Part shown: positions 23,827-35,665 of the stretch, in pieces
Layout of the letters: every line of letters starts with the position of its first letter
Numbering within the stretch: position 1 is the first letter of the stretch
Assembly: GCA_007922305.1 (NCBI GenBank)
Contig: ML677364.1
Location: forward strand, 18,684,260-18,748,259
Source of the DNA: Dermatemys mawii
Taxonomy: Eukaryota; Chordata; Testudines; Dermatemydidae
Length of the DNA stretch: 64,000 nucleotides
Direction of reading: 5' to 3'
Notes under the pieces: generated by a model
The model's database searches: none
Told to the model about the DNA's origin: nothing
Seen by the model: the letters and a program-made list of their open reading frames with translations, nothing else
Made by a program: the position numbers and the translations under genes

Positions 23827-25360
23827 ACTCATTAAGTAAAACCAACCAACCACCAGGTTTCCCACAAGTAGTTACTGTGCAGGGGGGAAATGGAAGGAGA
23901 CCTCTGCAGAGGAAATGACACTCCAAGCTGCAGGATGACTGACTCACACAGTGTAGTTCTGCTGCAGAAGTCATATCTAAAAGAAGCTGTGACAGACAGA
24001 TTCCTGTAACCTCCTGACCCAATCTTATGGAATTAAAATGAATTTTATTCCATTAAGGTAAATACCTTTGGGGTACATTGCATTAAAAATACAATTCTGC
24101 TTGTGTCATTGTATGCACTCTCTCTAGTAGGAGGGGAATGCTTACTTTGAAACCATCTCCCTGGTGAGGTTTGCATACACTAGTTCAAAGTGGATTCTCC
24201 AGGGATCAGACAAAAAGGATTTTTGGATCAATAGCCTGGTTTTAAACTGGATCAGGACCTTCTTCCTTATCCAGCAAATGGACAGGACCTATAGTCCCAG
24301 GAGGGCCCCATTTCTTAGAGCAGGTTTAGAAAAAACTGGACCTGTCAGAATCCATATTAGGATCAAAATGAATTCTGTTAAGCTTATTAACATGTTTAGG
24401 TGCTTTTAACAGGTTCTCTGCAATGCTTTTTACCTTAAGAATAAAAGAGGGTTGTACAGAAAGCGTTGTGTGGTGCCATATAACTTTAGCATTTAAACCT
24501 GTTAATCGTTTCTGAAGAGAAAGCAAGCAGATGTCCACGGGTAACCTGTCTGCGCTGGGAACAGTGAAGGCAGGGAACTGTGAAGCCTGGAAAAATATCA
24601 ACCTGAAGCGGGGAGACAGGTTTCCATACGGAAAGGCAGCAGCTGAAAGCCTGAGAACAGCTGCCCTGGCTGGACCACTGAGAGTAAAATACAGGTACAG
24701 TTGCTCTGAACAGATGCTTATAAAGAAATTGAGTTATATTTTAAAAAAACTCAGTAGAGGTGTGGGATGGAACACAGCTGCAATTGCAATTTTATTTGAA
24801 AAGAGGTTTGCCTTAGTATATTAAGTTGGGCAGATGATGTTTTCATAGTTGCAAATGCTTCAATGGTATATTTACTTTGAGTAAACAGGTGTAGAGATGT
24901 AAACATGCAATTAGAAGTTCAGACTTCATTACAAACCACAGATAGCATTGAGAGGCAAGTGTCTATTTTCAGACATCTTTAAAAAATACCTAGGGTGTCT
25001 AGAGAAGAAAAGTGAGCATGTGGGGACTTTAATATATTGATAGACTTCTTTGAACTGCAATTTCAAAGGGCGTACCCATGTAAAGGATTGGCTTTATTCT
25101 ATAACACTGAACTGTGAACAAAGAGGAAAGAGAGCGTACCTAAAGATATGAGGAAGCAGACTAGACAGTGGACACAAAGAAGGGGGTGATGAAAAGCACA
25201 AAAGAACATTACATAAATTATATTTTCAAATTGTATGTGAATAAATGAGTGAGCATTTATCCAGTGGATAAGCGATAACTTTATGAACAGAAAAGTATAG
25301 GATCCTCATATTCTCAAACACCGTTTTTATATGCAGCTGCACTGAAATAAGGTTTGGGGT
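23827..25360. other. Intronic stretch, nothing recognised
   Basis: No supported gene or repeat. Small open frames around 24164-24824 on both strands have no recognisable family. Confidence 0.5.
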
Positions 25361-25394
25361 ACTACAGCCACAGAGGTAGATCTGCAGCCTTTTC

Positions 25395-25500
25395 TCATCT
25401 CAGGCTGTGACCTCGTCCAATCTCAGATGCTAAACAAAGTTAGGTGTGCCCACAATGTGTATGTATACTTGATTTGGTTTTATAGGGAATGAATTGCCTA
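25395..25500 (+). repeat. 5S rRNA-derived SINE relic
   Basis: GACCTCGTCCAATCTCAGAT followed by GCTAAACAAAGTTAGGTGTG and GTATACTTGATTTGG parallels the internal-promoter half of vertebrate 5S rRNA in order and spacing, with many substitutions. It is too diverged for a 5S gene. It fits an ancient 5S-headed SINE such as the AmnSINE type. Any tRNA-like or tail modules downstream could not be resolved. Confidence 0.5.
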
Positions 25501-26603
25501 TAAGATAGTTCTGTTTCTTTCTGCCTTATGGAGCTTCCTGAAGAGAGAGATGTTGGGGAATAACAAATACATTCAAGTATGTTTCCTGAATTATGTCTCA
25601 GCTTCAACTTTCTTCATTTCTAATTCATTCAGGCAGAAGCCTAGGTCATATCTGAAGAAAATGAATGGTGTGGTGCCACTTTAAACTTTAACATGTATAA
25701 AGCAGCTTATGACCCTATGCTAGGGGCAGGTTATTGTGTCAAGGTCCAAATTTCTTGGTCAAACTACAGTCAAGATCCAGACTCCAAAGAATATAAAAAA
25801 TGATACGTAAATAAAGATTTCAGGGTCCATTCAAAAGTTCTGGCAGTCCAGATTTTGTCCTAGTGTATGCCTATTGTTTATATCTTCCCTATGCTGTTAC
25901 TGAAAAGAATGGGATTTGATGCAGATGCATTGATTTCCTGAGGATCATTTTGAAAATGTAGCGCTAAAACTGACAAAATGTTTTAAGGTATTAAAATATG
26001 TGATGTGGAGTTCGAAAACTATACTTTGAAACATAAAAAAAAAAGTTTTTTTGTAAAAAAACCAACAGGTCCTGAATGTTACTGAAAGTTAGCTTGCTTC
26101 ACTGTGGGGGCAGAGTGTCTTCTAAACTCATTATTTTTTAAGATATGGCAATGTTTCATTTAGATGAGATCTTTTGCTTAGTTCCCAACCTCTAATCCAT
26201 GTGCTGTGGGCAGAGGACGACCAGCCCCATTTTAACAGTAGAGCCAGAAGGATGATCACTCCTCATGAAGATTTCTTAAGAAAGGAGCACAGCCTGGAGC
26301 TGTATTACATTTGACCCCTTCCATTGTGAGGGCATCCCCAGATCTTTTAACGAGGATCCCGGAGAAGCATTGGTAGTGCAGTGAATGAAGGGCTGGGATT
26401 TGGCTGCTGGGAGCACAAAGCCTCCACATAAGTGGCCTTGACCTCCTGACACATCCAGATGTGTCTCTGGGTATCCTCCAGAGTTGAGGACAAACTCGGC
26501 CCCCAGGAGTGATTCTTTAAGGGGATCCCTGGTGAGATTTCTTCCCTTTAAAATATTTAATAGGACTCCATCCATGGATTGAGTAGATTCGCTTTCCTAT
26601 CAT

Positions 26604-26655
26604 GGACGCAGGTATTCACATTCAATTCAGGACGCAGGTATTCACATTCAGTTCA
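26604..26655. repeat. 26-bp tandem duplication
   Basis: GGACGCAGGTATTCACATTC plus six bases occurs twice back to back (26604-26629 and 26630-26655) with one mismatch, so it is a recent local duplication. Confidence 0.85.
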
Positions 26656-27049
26656 ATTCTCTGTAGTATGCATGTTTCATCATCTGTTTCCTCATTATTT
26701 CTTCACGTGAGTGAAAAAGGAATTAGCATTTATATTAAGGTTTGATCATAAGCAGGACAAAACTATGTATTTCTAACAAAACTTGATCAACAAAATTTGC
26801 TCAAATATTCAATTGAATGCCCATTGCTCAGATTGCTTTCTAATTTAAGGAAGAGGGTTTTACTCCCTTGATTTTAGCCACAGGATTAAATCACAGCTGA
26901 AATTTGAGATATACATAGGTGGTGTTTGAGCTCAGAGAGCAATATACAATTTAATCTCAGAGCGGTGTAGGTTAAATAAAAAGCAACTAAGAGCTATGGT
27001 TGGAAGAGAAAAGCAGGTTAACTCCTTTCCACCGCTTGTTGGTGAGCTC

Positions 27050-27140
27050 ATGCTTGAGATACTGAAGCAGATGGAATCTAGGATACTGGGCTAGATGGAC
27101 CATTGATATGAACCAGAATGGCCATTCTTATGTTATTATA
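27050..27140 (+). mobile_element. CR1 LINE 3' terminal scrap
   Basis: GATACTGGGCTAGATGGACC followed by ATTGATATGAACCAGAATGG and CCATTCTTATGTT is the last ~90 bp of a CR1 3' UTR in plus orientation. Upstream sequence is not recognisable, so it is strongly 5'-truncated. Confidence 0.75.
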
Positions 27141-29678
27141 TTCTAAGTGCCTACCTATGGCTTTAGAACACTAACTTTAGGCAGCTAAGTTTTATATTTT
27201 GGGCTTTCATCTCACTCACTGACCACAGTAAAATTTTCTATTGATAACTGAGAAATATCCCTTCTTAATATTCCAGTATCTTTGCTTTGATATGAAAAAA
27301 CCTTTAGTTACCACTTTGCTCCAGATCTGCTGCCACTTTGCTTATTACTTAATTACCGATATTTTAGGAAATATTTTCCTTCCATAGCTTAAGAGACATG
27401 TAGCCTTGTGTAATAAGTATCTAACAATAATGCTTATTCTATGGGGTCATCCCTTTTTAGATGCATACTTTTAAAAATTTATTTAAAAGTTTCTAGGATC
27501 AATCCTATACATTTCTTTACATCCTCCCTTCTTTTTGAAATCTCTCCTCAAACCTTATCTATTTACCCCATAATGCAAGCTTAGTCATCTTCTTGCCCTG
27601 CTATTGCTCTACTAAACAAAGCTTTCAGTATTTTTACTTATTGCTCTACCGTATTTTATGTAGATGAAATATTTAACACACGTAGCAAAGCTATGTTGTC
27701 TGTAATGCTATATAGTTACATGAAAACCACCTACTTTATAAATATCAACATGCCAGTCACACTCCAAATATTACACAGCCGCATTTGGAGATTTTCTTAA
27801 AATAACTGACTTCTTAATGTATTTCCTCACCAGAATTTCATGAGGTACTCTGAACTTGCGCTTAAAGCATAAGTAAACCAGGCATGGTTTTACCATAGCA
27901 TAAACTGACCTCCAAGTACTACTGGCTCACTTGAAGTGAGTTTTTTTATCGCCTTAGTTTGAGCAGTTCCTATAAAACTTAGTTAATCCAAGTATTTTGT
28001 GACAGAAGATGCATCTGCATCTCCAGCAGCTCAGAGCAGGATTTACAAGCCAGTTCAAGGAACAAGGAAGAGGAGCTAGATAAACCTTCCCAACGTAATA
28101 AGTCAGTAGTTCATTTTTCTCATTCCCCTTACACAGGGCACACACAAGATACATACAGCAGTAATGTGAGCCAGAGGAATGCATGCATAAGAGGTCCTCC
28201 TTATAGATATATAGACACATGCCTCTGAATTGTAGTTGGAGGGTAAGATAATTACCAAGTTAAGAATAACACAGATGCCTCCATTGTTTCACATTCTGTG
28301 CTTCAACTGAAGAAATATAACCAAATGTTTCACTCTCACAGAATGTGACAGAGATGTTCCCAGTACCAATTATTTGTTCCATCTTCACTTGCCAAATCTC
28401 TCATTTGCACTGAGTCCCATGTTTGGATTTTTTTTTTGTTGTTAATATACATTAACAAAAAAAGGCATTGACATTCAAACTCAGAACAATGGTTTCAAAA
28501 CTCAGCCCTGCTCCTCAGTAAGCCAGAAGAACAATTCCACTTATTGTTTAATACTTATATCATAGTTGCACCCCAGAGAGTGCAATCTAATTTGGGTCAT
28601 TGGCTAGGTTTTAAACACACACAATGGAATTCCAAGTATCTGCCCTGAAGAATTTAAGTAGGAGATTTTAGACGTGAGCAGATCAAAATATTAGCAAATC
28701 CCCTTCCCCCCTCCCCAATTCCTGACCCCCATTTCTGAACCACATTAGGACAAAATTCATTCTTCCACACAACAGTGTGTGTTTGGAACCCATGATTTGA
28801 AGCCGGAAGTTATGTACACAAAAACAATCCAAGCCCACGTAACTGTCAACATCAAGATAAAGAAACACAATTTATAGTATATATTTATCACTGCAAAAAC
28901 TCAGCCTTTTCCTGTATGTTAAACTATTGTTAACAGTGAACTAGAAGAGAGTTTTACTTCTATGATTAGGTCCAGAATAAACCAGTAGTATCGAACACAC
29001 AAGCAGTGTCTCACATGCCTTCTGACAGTTCTGTGTCCCTTGGCCCATGCACACTATACAACTAAAGATGACCTTTTTTTCTAAAGCTCAAGGGGAAAAC
29101 TGATGGACACTATTCTCTCATTGATTTATAGTACAACACTGGAGATCTGGTAAACTCAGGTACATAAATGCACTGATATAGTTAATACTGATTTTGAGTT
29201 AACCAAACACTTGCAGCCAAATCTTACATATATATTTCTATACAGGGCCATATATTGTGAATACCTGGCTTATTTTTAAGATCAACACTGATTAATTTTA
29301 CACAGAAATGTTTCTATTTAATTTTAATTTCCTGTATTCCTAAACAATATTATTTAAGGATTACCTGCAACATTTTCCTGAAAACAGGCTTGTTTCGTAC
29401 ATGCCTTTCTGAACATCATAATTTTATCAATCAAGATATAACAGCCTTTTGTAACAGGCAGCACGCAGTATGATACTGCTGAGTTGGTTTATTTCTCCTA
29501 GGAACGGCACAAAAGAATTGTCTGAAAAGTAGAACTATGTCTGCTGACATATTTCTCACTGCTTTCAATCAAAACATCTTATCCTAGTGGCATTTCTCTT
29601 CTCTCCACCCTCTTCAAAACCAAGTATTGATGCCAAAACAAGAAGTCCAGAAAAAATCATTTTTAGCAAGACACTTAC
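27141..29678. other. Intronic stretch next to exon, nothing recognised
   Basis: AT-rich intron-type DNA immediately downstream (in gene sense) of the coding exon. No further exon, RNA gene or repeat could be supported here. Confidence 0.5.
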
Positions 29679-29746
29679 CATATTTATTGATGACACTGGG
29701 CCAATGCTGTTAACGTAAATGTCAACATCAATAACTGTTGGTTTTA
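29679..29746 (-). CDS. GABRG3: GABA-A receptor gamma subunit exon (68 bp)
   Basis: This is an internal coding exon of a pentameric ligand-gated chloride channel subunit at the postsynaptic or extrasynaptic membrane. On the minus strand it is preceded by a polypyrimidine tract with CTTCCACAG and followed by GTAAGTGT, both consensus splice signals. It begins with two bases of a split codon and then reads 22 codons, including VIDVDIYVNSIGPVSSINM, to an exact codon end. The total of 68 bp equals the short third exon conserved across GABA-A receptor genes. The encoded piece lies in the N-terminal extracellular ligand-binding domain, near its first beta strands. The VID/SSIN residues fit gamma-3; gamma-1 and gamma-2 differ at several of these positions as I recall them. 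Sauropsid gamma-4 is the main alternative. No neighbouring exon was found in the window, consistent with the very large introns of this gene. Confidence 0.87.
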
Positions 29747-30136
29747 CTGTGGAAGAAAACAAAAGGCAGCATTTAATACTACCCTGTGGAGGACACAGCT
29801 CAACATGTCAAACTTTTTCAAAATTAGAGATACCAGTCTTTGGTTAAAGCCAAAAAACAAAACAGCTCATACGTTTTAAAGAACTGGCAAGGTTCCTTTC
29901 TATTATGCTTGCTGCATATGTATTCCCTGCTGTAAATTATAGCCTGGATAACTTTCTCTTTATGATCTCTGTTTATCTCAGTACCAGCATGGAACACAGA
30001 CTTTTTGTTGTTACACAGTGGGCAAGATTCAGAAACTAGGCTACAAGCCATCCAAATTAATTCAATTTACAATTTCTTCCAGTCCCCTCCTCATATAAAC
30101 TGCATTAGCTTCCCCCAAGAAACTCTTCTAGACTTA

Positions 30137-30376
30137 GGTCTTGTCTACACAAGGAAGATGCACTAGTTTAACTTAAAAAAAAAAAATCAGTTAAACTGAT
30201 TTGTTTAGCCGGAGCAATCCCCTCTCTACCCCACCCCCGCTTCTTGACTTTAACCCCAAATAAGTCTGATTTAAACCCAAATAAGATTGCCCACATAGCC
30301 TTTTGCACTGGTTAACTGAATTGGTTTTAAATCACATTTAGATAAGCTGGTGCAGCTTTCTCATGTAAACAAGGTC
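30137..30376. mobile_element. MITE with TTA target (240 bp)
   Basis: Left end GGTCTTGTCTACACAAGG and right end CATGTAAACAAGGTC form an imperfect inverted repeat. TTA flanks both sides (30134-30136 and 30377-30379), as for Harbinger-type elements. An internal inverted AGTTTAACT...AGTTAAACT segment near 30160-30195 can fold. Confidence 0.75.
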
Positions 30377-30689
30377 TTAGGCTCCCTCAGACTCAGGGGG
30401 CTAAATTGAGATGTGATGTGGTTCATTAACAGGCCACCTTAAAGCTACTACTTACCTCACTCTACTGATGACTAAGAGCATCAGTACTGATATAGGTTAC
30501 ATGGCTAGAAGCCAAGCTTTAAGTAAGGTAGGGCTACTTTAAATGGGTTGTTCCCATCCTACTTTAACTTACACATTCTTCCATCTCCTCAGCATTCAAG
30601 TTACACCAATTCAGACACCAGTTGTGTGATAATTACTGTCTCTAAGGGATCCTACCTTACACCACATTTCTGAATTTAGCCCATTGTTA

Positions 30690-30790
30690 GCATAGAATCA
30701 GAAGTGTAGGACTGGAAGGGACCTTGAGAGATCATCTAGTACAGTCTCCTGCACTCATGGCATGACGCAGTATTGTCTAGAATGGAGCGA
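30690..30790 (-). mobile_element. CR1 LINE 3' fragment, antisense
   Basis: CATAGAATCAGAAGTGTAGG followed by ACTGGAAGGGACCTTGAGAG and ATCATCTAGTACAGTCTCCT is the reverse complement of the CR1 3' UTR end seen at 32790-32860. It is about 100 bp long and old. Confidence 0.75.
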
Positions 30791-32025
30791 ATATGTAGTA
30801 TTATCTTGCATGTAGAATGCAAACAATGAGTTTTTATAAGTGCTTAGCTATTTTTTATTGTGCTTATTTCAGTATTCATATAATAACCAATTCCTGTTCA
30901 ATCACCATTATAATAAACTTGTAAAAACAGAAGTTTCTATGAAAATACAAAGACAAACATTAAAATGAGCAGAAATAGAAACCCAAAGAGGATAATCCTT
31001 GTCTATAATTCATAAAGTTCTATACTGTTAGTAAAGTGTGGTATATGATGACAGTTTGAGTTATTTAAGGTCATAAATTTTGCCTAAAGAATTGACTTAT
31101 GGTGATAAAATTCAAATCCTGCCTACAGCAATCAACAGGAAATCTGAACTCAGTTGAACACAAAACTGATTAATGTAACTCTAATTGTACCTAGCTGATA
31201 ACAAAACAGGAGACTAACTGGCCCTAGCAAGGAAACTGGGTTTCAAAATGCAATAATAGGTAGAACTGCAGAAAGCTACAATTGACATAATTTAGGTAAG
31301 GACTGGAAATAGCAGGGAAGCACAAGCAGTTTTATTTAGATATTACATGTGGGCAATAAGACCCTGACACTGCAAAGACATATGCACATACTCAGCATTA
31401 TACACTGAGTAGTTCCACTGAAGTCAGTTGAACTAGCCAAAGTGTTCATCAGGTTAGGCATGTAAGTCTCTGTAGGACTGGGGACTAAATGATCATGCAT
31501 TGTTTTGAATCCACTTTTTAGATAAACTGTATTTATAAAAGTAATTAATCTATTGAATAAACTGGGTCAAATCTCTGGCATAAAAGGCCCATTTAAACCA
31601 GTAGATAATGTGGCCACCTATGTTTCATGAATGCTGCAGATAGTTTATAAACAGAAGAAAATTAAGAAGAAGACTGCCAATGTCTTGTCAGTGAAAATCA
31701 GGGTCCAGACTCAGATTTCCTCATAAAAATCCCTAATTCCAAATTGAAAGGAGCCTGTTAAACTATTATATCTCCTAGTATAGGAGAAGATAAGATGCTC
31801 CCTGGAACAAGATTGTTTTGCTTGGTAGTGGTAGAAGATACAAATGCCATGTGTTGTTTCTATAAATGTTAACAGAAATGTAATAGCATAGCTTTTGTGG
31901 AGCCTGGATTCCTCATGGTTAGAAATGGTCATAGAAAAACCCAACAGGTGCAGATTTTTAGATTTGTTATGGTAGGAGTTTAACTCAGGGATACCCAATG
32001 CCTTCTGAAATTGAAGGTTCTAGGA
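30791..32025. other. Intronic stretch, nothing recognised
   Basis: AT-rich, with chance open frames only (for example 31711-31998 minus). Confidence 0.5.
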
Positions 32026-32029
32026 TTAG

Positions 32030-32870
32030 GGACATGATCATTCCCCTCTATTTGGCATAGGTGAGGCATCATCTGGAGTATTGTGTCCAGTTTTGGGTCC
32101 CACACTACAAGTAGTATGTGGAAAAATTGGAAAGAGTCCAGTGGAGGGCAACAAAAATGATTAGGGGGCTGGAGCACATGACTTAAGAGGAGAGGCTGAG
32201 GGAACTGGGATTGTTTAGTCTGCAGAAGAGAAGAATGAGTGGGGATTTGATAGCTGCTTTCAACTACCTAAAAGGGAGTTCCAAAGAAGATGGATCTAGG
32301 CTGTTCTCAGTGGTAGCAGATGACAGAACAAGGAGTAATGGTCTCAATTTGCAGTGCGGGAGGTTTAGGTTGGATATTAGAAAAAACTTTCACTAGGTGG
32401 GTGGTGAAGCACTGGAATGGGTTACGCAGGGAGGTGGTGGAATCTCCTTCCTCAGAGGTTTTTAAGGTCAGGTTTGACAAAGCTCTGGCTGGGATGATTT
32501 AGTTGGGGACAGGTCCTGCTTTGAGCAGGGGGGTGGACTAGATCAATGGTCTTCAAATTGGGGTGCACGCACCCCCGGGGGTGCGCGAGCTCACCCCACG
32601 GGATGCATGAGCCTCCGGCACCGCCGCCGAGCCCTCCCGGGAAACCACCGAACTCCTAGGTGGGCTATTTTAGTCCTGCCGAAATGCCGCCGCGGCACTT
32701 CGGTGGACATACCCCCCGGGGGCCGCCAGACTTTTCCCTCCGGGGAAAGAGGCCATGGTGGGGGAAAGTTTGAAGACCCCTGGACTAGATGACCTCCTGA
32801 GGTCCCTTCCAACCCTGGTATTCTAGTGCAATAATTATAGAATTCTATGATTCTATGATTATTGCACTGA
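32030..32870 (+). mobile_element. CR1 LINE 3' end, split by a hAT MITE
   Basis: Plus-strand CR1 tail. GTGTCCAGTTTTGGGTCCC near 32080 and GAGGTGGTGGAATCTCCTTC near 32430 belong to the ORF2 C-terminus and UTR. The 3' end is ACCTCCTGAGGTCCCTTCCA followed by the octamer repeat ATTCTATG at about 32840-32862. It is interrupted at 32544-32782 by a hAT MITE; removing that insert restores the normal CR1 sequence GGTGGACTAGATGACCTCC. Confidence 0.9.
32544..32782. mobile_element. hAT MITE inserted in CR1 (239 bp)
   Basis: The ends CAATGGTCTTCAAATT and (complement) CAGGGGTCTTCAAACT are close relatives of the 11364 element's TIR. The exact 8-bp duplication GACTAGAT lies at 32536-32543 and 32783-32790. 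The interior is very GC-rich (CCCCCGGGGG palindrome, CCGCCGCGGC). It is younger than the CR1 it interrupts. Confidence 0.92.
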
Positions 32871-33800
32871 AAAAAGTGTATTGTATTGTATTGCATATAA
32901 AAACTCTCCTTATAGTAATTTTCAAAACTAAACTGAGTTTAATGGAAAGAAGGAATGTTACATTAGTAATTATTTCAGTAAACCTATTCCATTCTGGTTG
33001 CATAATTGAGTGTTCACAAATGCACATCTTAATGGATTGATTTAGCTTTATCTGGAGCTGCTGATGGAGCCTTTTTTCCTGAACTAAAAAGTAATCAGAC
33101 CTCACAGACCTTGAGCAAGCAACCAACATTTTCATACCACGCTAAAAATGGACAGTAAAATTATAGATTATACTCCACTCCTCAGAAAAGTTTTGTCAGA
33201 GGAATCAGCCAAAAATTGTTCTAAAGAGCTGTCAAAAAACCTAGGGAAATTCCCAACAGAACCATCTATATATCATATGCAGAAGTGTGATTAAAGGTTG
33301 TCAAGAGATATAACAACATTCTCAAACAGTTTTTTGAGACATTGTTTATTCTATCGCAGTTACTTTTACTAAAAGACAACACAAATGAGTCCAAATTACA
33401 GCAGCGTTATGCTGACAAAGTACTGCCATTCTATAGTGTTTAGGGTTATTGAATTGCTTGCATATGTATTTTTAATTTTCAAACATCTTGGTGTTAAAGG
33501 GAATTTATAAATCTGATCAAAATATCTGCAAAATTAAGGTTATGTCAGGAAAGTACCAAATGTATATATCATGCAATTCCCATTCCCTTTGAAAATCACT
33601 GCAGACAGAAATTCAGCTCTCATTCATACCAGAGAAAGAGAGACATACATCCACTGGTTTCAGTGAAGTTGTACTTTAGAATTACACTGGTATAAAAACA
33701 GCAGGTATAAAAAAACAGCAGAATTTCACATATCTATACTGCATGGACTGGATTGCCTGTTGAGGTCAATGGAAAGACTTCCTACCTCACTTCACTGGAC
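32871..33800. other. Intronic stretch, nothing recognised
   Basis: No supported feature apart from a weak GGTCAATGG-type short motif near 33755. Confidence 0.45.
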
Positions 33801-33804
33801 TCAG

Positions 33805-34340
33805 TCCCTGGTTATGTCTTCACTGCAGTATAAGACCAGGATATGAACTCAGGCTCAAGACTAGCCCCCGCCCCCCTTTCTCTCTACACAGAAATCATGC
33901 TAACCCAGGGTTAGGACCTAGGGTCCCAGGACCCTACAGGGGTGGAGGACTCAAGCCAGGATTCAAGCCATAGTCCTTTGCCATGTAGATGCAGCCCCAC
34001 TGGACTCGTGCTCTGGTCTGCCTAGAAGTATCCCCTAATGCCATAGGCTAACGTTTTGTCCTCCGGACCCTAAGGTTAGTGGACAGTTAAGTTTTCCCAC
34101 ACTGCAACGTGAACAAAGGGCTAGAGCAGCCACATTTTGCGAGGATCCTAGGAAATCTGGAATATGGGTGGTTGGACTGGGGCCCACCTAATCCAGGGTA
34201 GATGCTGGAGCCCCAGCTTGGGATGCAGGATTCAATAATTCCTAATCTTGGGTTATAAATGTGTAGGTGCTCAAACCCAGGGTCTGCTAACTCAAGATCT
34301 ACTAACCTGGGCTTATGTTGTACTGTTGACAGACATGCTA
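33805..34340. repeat. Possible MITE-like repeat
   Basis: A GC-richer block starts GGTTATGTCTTCACTGCAGT and ends ACTGTTGACAGACATGC, which are weakly complementary. It contains several inverted CCCAGG/CCTGGG-like pairs (AACCCAGGGTTAGG near 33905, CAAACCCAGGGTCTGC near 34275). The target duplication was not established. Confidence 0.4.
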
Positions 34341-35660
34341 TGTCATGATGGCTAATTAGATGGCACATTTAAATCTCTAACAGCCTGTTCTTTTCTGGAA
34401 GTATCTTCATACTATCACCTATTGGGAAACCGGGGGATATAAGATTCTCATCACTTATTTTTTCTAATTTAGTAGTTTAGAGGATGTTGCTACTTAAAGA
34501 TCTCAAGACTCTTTCATAGCTGTTACTCAGCTATTGTGCCCATGTTAGCAATTCCATGAACATTAGACTATAGTTGGGTCTTTCTACAGAAAGCTGCAGA
34601 AAGATCACAAAAATCTCCATACTTGAAACCAAAATGTACGCTGCTGTACAGGGCTCATTAATATTTAATATTTCAGAATCTCCCTCACTGGACATTTAAC
34701 ATGAATAGAGCAAGGTGAAATATTTCAAAACTTTTAAAATTTTATTTTTCATGAGAATTTTAATGTTATTAAATTTCCACCTTTTATTTTTGCTGTTAGC
34801 CAAACAGTTCAAATCTTACATTATCCTACACTTTCTTCAGAACATTGATGCAAGTATTATGGATCAGTAATTAAATCATTTTTGTTTAAAATAAAATGTT
34901 ATGTTTTTATTCCTAAAAGAGTGCATAGTCATGTAACCAATATATAAACATTATCCTAGTTCCAAAAAATCAATATGTATTCCAAGGTGTCAAACTTCCA
35001 CAGGAGTTTTACATGCAGAATGCTACCAGGATTAGACCCACAGTAATTAGATGCTCTTGGAAATTATTCTGTAATAATATTCCAAATTATCTGATCATTT
35101 AAAGAGTAACTAATTACCACATACATTGCTACTTTTAGACTGTGGTAAGGTTGTAGTTTAAATAATTACCCTATAATTGAGTAATGATTAGGGTTGGAAG
35201 ACTGACTTTTGATTCACTGGCAGTTCAAAAAAAAAAACAATTCAAACTGAATTCTTTTTTTAATTTTTGGCAAATCACCTACACCATCCTCTCCTCCTGT
35301 TTTGTGAATGGCATGCAAGTCTTTTAGCAAATCCAGCCTGAAAATATTTTTTCCACAATTATTCAGCAGATTTGAGTCAAATTAGTGGATTGCTTCAGTC
35401 AATCCAAAACTGCAGGTTTTGGCAAATAAATTATTCATCTGAAAAATGTTGTCCGGCTCTAATGGTACTGTATTCTCATATAGTTACGTTTGTCCCTTTA
35501 AAATAAGTTTCTACCCCTACCAAAATGTCTTTACAAGAATATGTCTAGTAAGTATAATTAATTTTTAAATGGTATTGGGCAATGTGGGATACCTACTCAC
35601 CCACACAGCTCAGGACTTCACCTATATATTTTTGCACCAAATTATCCCATTCCAGCAAGC
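34341..35660. other. Intronic stretch, nothing recognised
   Basis: AT-rich, with no supported feature. Confidence 0.5.
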
Positions 35661-35665
35661 ACATC

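Larger units (their letters stand above)
1..29678 (-). other. GABRG3: GABRG3 intron after the 68-bp exon (partial)
   Basis: Everything left of the exon belongs to the downstream intron in gene sense. No sequence resembling the next expected exon (roughly 220 bp, coding for the FFAQTW region) was seen, so this intron is at least 29.7 kb. Inference depends on the exon call. Confidence 0.75.

Noticed and set aside
25395..25500. Functional 5S rRNA gene
   Set aside because: Too diverged and incomplete; no terminator T-run in place.
29679..29746. Processed GABRG pseudogene
   Set aside because: The segment ends exactly at consensus donor and acceptor sites and lacks adjoining exon sequence, as expected for a genuine exon rather than a retrocopy.
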